From the NCBI GenBank assembly GCA_003151895.1, contig PLYX01000175.1, positions 1 through 6,717 of the forward strand: a DNA stretch of 6,717 bases. Reading direction: 5' to 3'. Under the pieces are notes generated by a model. It was not told the origin of the DNA and searched no databases. It was given only the letters and a program-made list of their open reading frames with translations. Both the position numbers and the translations under genes were made by a program. Below, piece by piece: positions 1 to 4,288 of the stretch. Within the stretch, counting starts at the first letter, position 1. Each line of letters starts with the position of its first letter. This DNA is from Solirubrobacterales bacterium. Lineage in GTDB: Bacteria; Actinomycetota; Thermoleophilia; Solirubrobacterales; Solirubrobacteraceae.

Positions 1-105
1 GCCGTGTGCGGGAGAACCGCACGCACGGTTCGATGCGGCGGTGGGAGGCGTCGAGGGCCAGTCGGCCAAGCCGCGCGGCTTACCGACGCCTCCCACCGAC
101 CCTAG
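1..105 (+). mobile_element. 3' end of a group II intron (domains V and VI)
   Basis: Bases 1-31 fold as group II intron domain V, the catalytic hairpin. A lower stem (2-6 with 24-28) and an upper stem (7-11 with 17-21) are separated by a 2-nt bulge (22-23) on the 3' strand, and a GAGAA loop caps the hairpin. The usual leading GA of domain V would lie just outside the window. Domain VI follows: 40-53 is perfectly complementary to 84-97. A99 is bulged between pairs 39-98 and 38-100, as expected for the branch-point adenosine. The intron should end 6-7 nt after it, near 105. The usual terminal AY is not clearly present, so the exact 3' splice site is uncertain. The top of domain VI (54-83) carries two extra small hairpins. 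Any reverse transcriptase/maturase would be encoded upstream, off the left edge. Confidence 0.8.
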
Positions 106-213
106 TGCTCGTTCGACTCCATCGACGCTCTTGCGCGCCGCCCGAGGTGCCCTGCCTGCCTGCCCTGCCTCACGATGTCCCGTCGTCCAGCGCGCTATAC
201 TGCGGTCACTTCT

Positions 214-243
214 CCCCGCCGCCCCATCATGGGGCTGGCGGGG
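214..243. repeat. GC-rich hairpin downstream of the intron
   Basis: Arms 214-225 and 231-243 pair with a single bulged T (236) around the loop ATCAT. TTT and a mixed pyrimidine stretch follow on the + strand. The core CCCCATCATGGGG resembles the core of the palindromes inside the P450 and amidohydrolase genes, so it may be a related element. It could also act as a weak terminator for rightward transcription leaving the intron. The rest of 106-315 holds a short GCCTGCC-type run near 150-170 and no gene I can support. Confidence 0.5.
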
Positions 244-315
244 TTTCCTCGTTCGTAGGTCGTTGTTCGCAACATGCCGGGCCTGGCTGTGGATCGTAGG
301 CGCGGGCCTGGAGCG

Positions 316-654
316 GTGTCTGAGCTCGCCGTCTTCATCGACTGGCAGAACGCCTACCAGCAGGCGCGGCAAGCATTCGGACTGATCGGACCGGGTCATG
401 AAGGTCAGTTCAGCCCACTACGCCTTGCCCAGCTGCTTGCAGCGCGCAACAGGCGAGGCGACAGCGGCCATCTGGCGCATGTCGAGGTTCATCGAGGTCA
501 GCCACTGTCAAGCGTGGATCGTATCGGGCATGCCGCCGTCGCAGTGGTCAACCACACGCTCGATCGGTCGGTGCTCGAATCCGTTGCCGATTCCACGCGA
601 TATGGCGCAATGGCGCGCCGACGGTTGCAGCAGAGAGGCTTCCACAAGACGTAG
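316..654 (+). pseudogene. NYN-domain (PIN-like nuclease) protein, truncated remnant
   Basis: The GTG at 316 follows GGAG at 309-312 and opens VSELAVFIDWQNAYQQARQA. This is the N-terminal strand of NYN domains, where the Asp of FIDWQN is the first metal-binding acidic residue. The next part (FSPLRLAQLLAARNRRG, then VEVHRGQP and GHAAV) keeps the pattern of actinobacterial NYN proteins, recalled from memory. Those proteins are usually about 200 residues, with later Asp-rich motifs such as the FSHDxD type. Here similarity fades after about residue 75, and a TAG stop at 652 ends the frame at 113 codons. None of the downstream acidic motifs is visible. Frame +2 at about 590-610 (PIPRD) may hold a faint continuation, which would mean a frameshift. 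I read it as a disabled gene next to the intron end; a short intact variant cannot be excluded. Confidence 0.55.
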
Positions 655-767
655 CCCTGGAACCCGCAGGCTTGGGCGGATCTGATGAACGATGCACGCA
701 GAGTCGGAAACATTGCTGATCTCTTGCTTGACATCCAGCAAGACGTGTTACGCCGGGTCGTAAGAGC

Positions 768-2177
768 TCAGGTCGGAGTCACAACCTCGCGGTCCGCATC
801 GACTCTTGTGCCGACGGCGTGAGGGATTCGAGGCGTGGCGATCACGATCGCATGCCTGTGGGGCACGAAAGCGATCGCGCTCTTGCGCGCCCGCTCCGAG
901 CGCGGGTCGGCCGCGCGCAGGTCGACTTCGCTGATCACCGTGCGTATCACCTGCTTCATCAAGAGTTGCGCGTAGCTCGCGGCCAGGCAGCGCCGCACGC
1001 CCCCGCCGAACGGGATCCATGTGTACGTGCCCGCCGGGCGCTCCAGGAAGCGCTCGGGCCTGAATCGCAGCGGTTCGGGGTAGATGTCCTCGCGCCGGTG
1101 TACGAGGTGCACGCATGGAGCGATGGTCGTGCCCGCCGGGATCGTGTACCCGCCGAGCTCCATCGGCTCGAGCAGCTTGCGCACCACGATCGGCGCGGCG
1201 GGGCACAGGCGCGTCGTCTCCTTGACCACCGCGTCGAGATAGACGCCATCTGTGCCCGCTTGCCCCCCGTCATGGGGGGCGTCCACCTCCGCGCGCAGGC
1301 GGGCGAGCGTGTCGGGGTGGCGCACGATTCGCTCGAACGCCCACGACAAAAGGCTCGACGTCGGTCCGTCGGTGAGCAGCGTCACGAGTTCGTCGCGGAG
1401 GTCCTGCTCGGTCATCGGCGATCCGTCCTCGTAGCGCGCTTCGCCGAGCATCGCGGCGATGTCGCTGCCGTCGGTGCAGTCCGGCTGCTGTTGGCGGCGG
1501 CGGACCTCCTCCAGCACCGCGTCCTCGACCGGTCCCATCATCGCTCGGTAGTCGCTGTTGCCCGCGAACCGGCTCGGGCCGGCAGCGGCCAGCAGGTTGA
1601 GCCGGCGTGGGTCGTTCATCCAGTTGGTGAGCCGGCGCAGGAGGTGGCGCAGCCGCTGTAGGCGGTCCGTTTCCACGGGGCCGAACACGACGCGCATGAT
1701 CGACTGAAGCGTGATCTCCTGCATGCGCGGCCACAGCTCGAACGGAACGCCTGCCGGCCAGTTCTGAAGCTCGCGGCGCGTTATCTGCGCCATCGTCTCG
1801 CTGTAGCCCTTCACGCGCTCGCCGTGGAATGGCGGCAGCATCAGCTTGCGGCGCTTCACGTGCTCTGGCTCCTCCAGCAGCATCACCGAGCGCGGGCCGA
1901 GCAGGGGGCCGAGGATCGAATTGGCCACGCCCACGCCGAACACGGTGTGGTCGGCGGTGAACACGCGCTTGACGTCCTCGGGGTCGCCGAGGATCACCCA
2001 TGTGCCCGCGTGGCGCACACGAATGGTGAAGGTGTCGCCGTAATGTTTCTGACTGCGCTCCAGGAAGGGCAGCGGGCGCCGCGCCCACGCCACCGCCTGC
2101 AGCGCGCTCGGCATGCGTGGGCCGGGCGGGAGCCCTTTACTGAAGATACGACGAGTCAGAAGATATGGTACTCTCAC
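768..2177 (-). CDS. cytochrome P450
   Basis: Heme-thiolate monooxygenase of the soluble bacterial type, inserting oxygen into an unknown substrate using partner redox proteins not encoded here. From the GTG at 2177 it is 469 aa. Visible in order: LPPGP near residue 16, the K-helix ETTR at 320-323, PERF at 374-377, and the heme loop FGGGVRRC with Cys397 as proximal ligand. The I-helix is odd: LLTDGPTSSLLSWA replaces the usual AGxETT-type sequence, so the acid-Thr pair is not evident although Thr/Ser residues remain. The J-K loop carries an in-frame palindrome-coded insertion (APHDGGQAG, about 300-308). The start is uncertain: GTG 2177 has only a weak upstream GAG, ATG 2114 would lose LPPGP, and the open frame to 2288 only crosses hairpin repeats. 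About 17 residues follow the usual family C-terminus. Confidence 0.9.
   Translation of the reverse strand: MRVPYLLTRRIFSKGLPPGPRMPSALQAVAWARRPLPFLERSQKHYGDTFTIRVRHAGTWVILGDPEDVKRVFTADHTVFGVGVANSILGPLLGPRSVMLLEEPEHVKRRKLMLPPFHGERVKGYSETMAQITRRELQNWPAGVPFELWPRMQEITLQSIMRVVFGPVETDRLQRLRHLLRRLTNWMNDPRRLNLLAAAGPSRFAGNSDYRAMMGPVEDAVLEEVRRRQQQPDCTDGSDIAAMLGEARYEDGSPMTEQDLRDELVTLLTDGPTSSLLSWAFERIVRHPDTLARLRAEVDAPHDGGQAGTDGVYLDAVVKETTRLCPAAPIVVRKLLEPMELGGYTIPAGTTIAPCVHLVHRREDIYPEPLRFRPERFLERPAGTYTWIPFGGGVRRCLAASYAQLLMKQVIRTVISEVDLRAADPRSERARKSAIAFVPHRHAIVIATPRIPHAVGTRVDADREVVTPT
1258..1284. repeat. in-frame palindromic element, copy in the P450 gene
   Basis: A perfect stem of GCCCCCC (1262-1268) and GGGGGGC (1274-1280) surrounds GTCAT. 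The 27-base unit matches 3676-3702 in the amidohydrolase gene at 22 positions, and all five differences are C/T on the + strand. On the coding strand both copies are read in the same frame, giving PHDGGQAG here and PHGGGQAG there. It falls in the J-K loop, where P450s tolerate length change. Confidence 0.6.
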
Positions 2178-2198
2178 GCGTGCAACCAACTCATGGGA

Positions 2199-2220
2199 CC
2201 CCGCCGACTCCTCGGCGGGG
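2199..2220. repeat. hairpin repeat, copy 1 (upstream of P450)
   Basis: CCCCGCCGA (2199-2207) pairs perfectly with TCGGCGGGG (2212-2220) around a 4-nt loop. On the minus strand the unit is followed by TCCCATGAG, matching TCCCATGGG next to copy 2. It lies between the P450 start and the tRNA gene. In the P450 frame it would encode a tail ending in GSHE, which is why I do not extend the P450 through it. Confidence 0.65.
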
Positions 2221-2236
2221 GGTTCAGACAAAACAA

Positions 2237-2281
2237 CCCCATGGGATCCCTCCGACTTGTCGGAGGGATCGCCCGGTGGGG
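2237..2281. repeat. hairpin repeat, copy 2, with extended outer stem
   Basis: The inner stem pairs 2245-2255 with 2260-2270 (11 bp, loop CTTG) and the outer stem pairs CCCCA (2237-2241) with TGGGG (2277-2281). Relative to copy 1 the inner stem carries a compensatory change: CCGCCGA/TCGGCGG there becomes CCTCCGA/TCGGAGG here on the minus strand. The minus-strand sequence just beyond is T-rich (TTGTTTTGT), so it could also terminate the leftward operon that ends at 2389. Confidence 0.65.
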
Positions 2282-2292
2282 TGGGCAAACTG

Positions 2293-2365
2293 GCACCAGT
2301 ACCTTAAGCGGTGAAAGGGCCGGACTTAAAATCCGGTGATCCGGGTTCGAGCCCCGGCTGGTGCA
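2293..2365 (+). tRNA. tRNA with anticodon UAA (Leu, UUA codon), class I fold
   Basis: All four stems are perfect: acceptor GCACCAG (2293-2299) with CTGGTGC (2358-2364), D stem CCTT/AAGG (2302-2305 with 2315-2318), anticodon stem CCGGA/TCCGG (2320-2324 with 2332-2336) and T stem CCGGG/CCCGG. The anticodon loop CTTAAAA gives UAA, and the T loop is TTCGAGC. U8, A14, G18-G19 and A21 are in place, and an A15-U48 pair replaces G15-C48. The discriminator is A73 (2365), as in tRNA-Leu, and CCA is not encoded. The variable region is only TGAT (2337-2340), whereas bacterial tRNA-Leu is class II with a long variable arm. The anticodon arm looks like ordinary tRNA-Leu(UAA), while the D arm recalls Gln/Glu tRNAs. 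Aminoacylation with Leu is therefore inferred from the anticodon alone. Confidence 0.9.
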
Positions 2366-2388
2366 TAGGATCGAAGTCGATGTGAGTT

Positions 2389-2697
2389 TCATCGCTCGCT
2401 TGCCTCCGCCTCCGCCGCGGTTGGCTCGGCGATCAGCTCGTCCTCCAGCTTGCACGTCGCTCCGATCAACAGCTCGAAGAGGGCGGCGGTGAAGTCGGGT
2501 GGCAGGTTCACTTCCGCGCCGCGGGCGAGGTAGCGTTCGCGCACTTCCACCACGCGCTCGGGTTGCATCATCGGGATGTTGTGCTCGCGCTTGTGGTGTG
2601 CCACCTGGCGGCACACGTCGAAGCGCTCGCCCAGCAGGCGGGCGATCTCCCCGTCGAGGAAGTCGAGCCGGCGGCGGAAGGGCTCCAGGCCGCTCAT
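2389..2697 (-). CDS. chorismate mutase family protein (AroQ fold), possibly 4-amino-4-deoxychorismate mutase
   Basis: A 102-aa all-helical AroQ-type protein, the usual single-domain length. R10, R25, K36 and R48 fall where AroQ enzymes place their substrate-binding Arg and Lys residues (RRLDFLD, LLGERFDVC, HHKREH, PERV). The IPMMQPERV segment and the C-terminal CKLEDELI recall, from memory, the PapB/CmlD-type mutases that convert 4-amino-4-deoxychorismate to 4-amino-4-deoxyprephenate. Ordinary chorismate mutase remains possible. Its ATG overlaps the TGA of the amidohydrolase gene (ATGA, 2694-2697), so it is probably translated by coupling as the last gene of the operon. The stop lies 24 nt from the convergent tRNA gene. 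An open frame continues upstream to 3045 but only shadows the amidohydrolase. PabB, which makes aminodeoxychorismate, lies at the start of the same operon and supports the PapB-like reading. Confidence 0.85.
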   Translation of the reverse strand: MSGLEPFRRRLDFLDGEIARLLGERFDVCRQVAHHKREHNIPMMQPERVVEVRERYLARGAEVNLPPDFTAALFELLIGATCKLEDELIAEPTAAEAEASER

Positions 2698-3719
2698 GCC
2701 GGGCTCCCGCCTGCGGCCCCATCGCTGTTGAGCAGGCCGGTGGCGAAGGCGTGGCTGCACTCCGCCAGCGCGTCGAGCGAGTAGCCGCCCTCCTGCACCA
2801 CGCAGATCGGCAGCCCCGAGGCCGCCAGCACGCTCCCGATCCGCTCGAAGATCGCCGGTGGGAAGTCCCATGAGCCGTGCGGGTCGCTTGCCACGATGTC
2901 GTAGCCGAGCGACAGCACGAGCGCTGCGCTGGATTGCGCGAGCTGGTCGATCACGTCGGTGAGCGCCTGCAGGTAGGTGTCGGCGTCGGGTGCCGTCGTG
3001 AACTCGACAAACAGCTCGCGCTCGCCGGGCTCCACCCGCCGCCACGGCACCTCTGCGATCGTGGAGGCGTGCAGCGAGCCGAGGCTCACATTCTCAAGGG
3101 GCGCCACGATCGCCGACGTCCCGGTGGGGAAGTGGAAGTCGACGTCGAGGATCGCCACCGGCTTCACGCCGCCCTCGCACAGCGTGTAGGCGGCCGCGGC
3201 TGCGGTGTTCAGGTAGCAGTAGCCGCCAAACCAGGCCGGGCCGGCGTGGTGGCCGGGAGGCCGGCAGAGCGCATAGGTGAAGCGCTCGCCGGCCACGATC
3301 CGTTCGGCCGCCGTGATCGCGGTGCGGACTCCCTCGAAGGCGGTGGCCACCACGCCCGCCCACACCGGGCTGTCGGCCGGCAGGCCGGGGGGCGCCCACT
3401 CGGGCATCATCGTCGGCTCGTCCCAGCTCACCTTCCGCAGCGCGTCGAGGTACTCGCGGGTGTGCAGCGTGTCGAGGATGCGCTCCAAATCCTCCTGGCC
3501 GGCGTCCGCCGTGCCGAGGCGCGCGCCCGAATTGCTTGTCAGTCCCTCGCGCAACGCCGCGATGCGGCGCCCGTCGTCGCGGCCCTCCATCTTGTGCCCG
3601 TGGCGGTCGAGGATGAACGGCGCGCCGTCGCCGTTGGCGCCACTGTCCTGTTGCTCCACTATCAACAGCTCGCCTGCCTGTCCCCCGCCATGGGGGGTGC
3701 CCTTTGGGGTGCTCGTCAC
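2694..3719 (-). CDS. histone deacetylase / acetylpolyamine amidohydrolase family enzyme
   Basis: A zinc-dependent deacetylase-fold enzyme of 341 aa, the usual acetylpolyamine amidohydrolase length. Catalytic pieces are present: RPPGHHAG with the His157-His158 dyad, FGGYCYLN, Zn ligands Asp194 and His196 in DVDFHF, Asp274 in SLGYD, and Tyr313 in EGGY. Family members usually read DVDFHHGNGT; here it is DVDFHFPTGT, so the residue after the zinc His and the loop differ. It probably hydrolyses an acetamide on a small amine, but the substrate cannot be told. The GTG start at 3719 overlaps the GNAT stop (GTGA). The longer open frame to 3917 has no supported start and lies over the GNAT gene. The N-terminus carries a palindrome-coded stretch, PHGGGQAG (residues 9-16), before the domain begins at LLIVE. 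The neighbouring acetyltransferase suggests an acetylation/deacetylation pair. Confidence 0.88.
   Translation of the reverse strand: MTSTPKGTPHGGGQAGELLIVEQQDSGANGDGAPFILDRHGHKMEGRDDGRRIAALREGLTSNSGARLGTADAGQEDLERILDTLHTREYLDALRKVSWDEPTMMPEWAPPGLPADSPVWAGVVATAFEGVRTAITAAERIVAGERFTYALCRPPGHHAGPAWFGGYCYLNTAAAAAYTLCEGGVKPVAILDVDFHFPTGTSAIVAPLENVSLGSLHASTIAEVPWRRVEPGERELFVEFTTAPDADTYLQALTDVIDQLAQSSAALVLSLGYDIVASDPHGSWDFPPAIFERIGSVLAASGLPICVVQEGGYSLDALAECSHAFATGLLNSDGAAGGSPA
3676..3702. repeat. in-frame palindromic element, copy in the amidohydrolase gene
   Basis: CCCCC (3682-3686) and GGGGG (from 3692) flank GCCAT. It matches 1258-1284 at 22 of 27 positions and is read in the same frame, giving PHGGGQAG near the protein N-terminus. 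It sits about 17 nt after the GTG start (3719), between the start codon and the conserved domain. Confidence 0.6.
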
Positions 3720-4225
3720 ACCAGCCTCCGCATCCTCACGCCGATCGTGGCGAAGCCGTTGTTGAGGTAGAAGGACTCGGTCGCCGCCAGGTGGGGGAAG
3801 CGCTCGCTCGGCAACCCCACCTCGATGCGGCCGATCCCACGCTCGCGCGCCAGCTCGAACAGCGCCAGCAGCAGGTCGCCGCCGATCTCCTTCGTGCGCC
3901 GGCGGGGGTGCACCCACAGCTCCTGGATCAAGCCGTAGCGGCCGGGGATGCGGATCGCGTGCTGCCAGCTCACGCCGACCGTTCCGACGATCTCGCCCTC
4001 GTCCTCGACGACGAGCACCGCCCCGGCGTGGGGATCGTCGATCAGGGCCTTCGTCGCCTCTTCGAGGGCCGGGATGGGGGCCGGCTTGCCGCCGAGCTCG
4101 ACGAGCAGCTCGCTGACGGCCGCGGCCACCGCCGGGACGTCATCGTGGCTCGCGGGGCGCGCCTGCCAGGTCACGGCCTCCCACTCCTCGTCCGCGTCGG
4201 GCTCGATCGGAGTGGTCTCGCTCAT
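3716..4225 (-). CDS. GNAT family N-acetyltransferase
   Basis: A 169-aa single-domain protein likely to transfer acetyl from acetyl-CoA to an amine. The domain begins at QARPASHDDVPAVAAAV (about 21). The central strand ELWVHPRRR (102-110) leads into KEIGGDLLLALFELARERG, the position of the acetyl-CoA pyrophosphate-binding motif A, although the usual RxxGxG is modified. The C-terminal ATESFYLNNGFATIGVRM is the typical last strand-helix-strand. The ATG at 4225 is chosen because GGGGAG lies 6 nt upstream (4232-4237); a GTG at 4252 has no such site. The start overlaps the mini-ORF stop (ATGA) and the stop overlaps the amidohydrolase start (GTGA). The first 20 residues are acidic (PIEPDADEEWE) and probably a flexible tail. 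The substrate is unknown; protein, small-molecule or antibiotic acetylation are all possible. Confidence 0.85.
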   Translation of the reverse strand: MSETTPIEPDADEEWEAVTWQARPASHDDVPAVAAAVSELLVELGGKPAPIPALEEATKALIDDPHAGAVLVVEDEGEIVGTVGVSWQHAIRIPGRYGLIQELWVHPRRRTKEIGGDLLLALFELARERGIGRIEVGLPSERFPHLAATESFYLNNGFATIGVRMRRLV

Positions 4226-4288
4226 GACGCGCTCCCCGTTCTCATCCCACACTCAACCGGCGTCATGTCGCTCATGACGCCGTCCCCG
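4218..4288. repeat. 50-bp-offset direct repeat of a translation start region
   Basis: The 21-nt segments 4218-4238 and 4268-4288 match at 19 positions. On the minus strand each gives a purine-rich SD (GGGGAG or GGGGAC), a 6-nt spacer, then ATGAGCGA. The first copy starts the GNAT gene and the second starts the 17-codon mini-ORF. The offset of 50 is not a multiple of three, so the two starts lie in different frames. Confidence 0.7.
4222..4275 (-). CDS. 17-codon mini-ORF between pabB and the GNAT gene
   Basis: It reads MSDMTPVECGMRTGSAS and then TGA. Its ATG overlaps the pabB stop (ATGA, 4272-4275) and its TGA overlaps the GNAT ATG (ATGA, 4222-4225). GGGGAC sits 6 nt before its ATG. It probably arose from the local duplication of the start region and lets ribosomes pass from pabB to GNAT through two coupled re-initiations. 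The peptide itself resembles nothing I recognise and may have no function of its own. Confidence 0.4.
   Translation of the reverse strand: MSDMTPVECGMRTGSAS

Noticed and set aside
149..170. GCCTGCC tandem run as a possible CRISPR or VNTR
   Set aside because: Only a few imperfect 4-5 base units, with no spacers and no regular period.
195..200. TATACT as a -10 promoter box for the NYN gene
   Set aside because: No convincing -35 hexamer lies 16-18 nt upstream, and it is too weak alone.
819..1661. 280-codon plus-strand open frame antisense to the P450
   Set aside because: Shadow of the P450 gene; composition dominated by Arg, Ala and Val with no recognisable motif.
2178..2288. Upstream extension of the P450 to an ATG at 2288
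   Set aside because: It only reads through the two hairpin repeats and gives a low-complexity tail with GSH repeats before the conserved LPPGP start region.
2325..2331. Reading the tRNA as a UAA stop suppressor
   Set aside because: The anticodon itself is UAA, which pairs with UUA (Leu); an ochre suppressor would need UUA as anticodon.
2877..3770. 297-codon plus-strand open frame antisense to the amidohydrolase
   Set aside because: Typical GC-rich shadow with His/Arg/Val/Gly bias and no domain pattern; the opposite strand has catalytic motifs.
3720..3917. Upstream extension of the amidohydrolase frame to 3917
   Set aside because: It overlaps the GNAT gene entirely, is Arg/Pro/Ala-rich shadow sequence, and the GTGA junction gives a better start.
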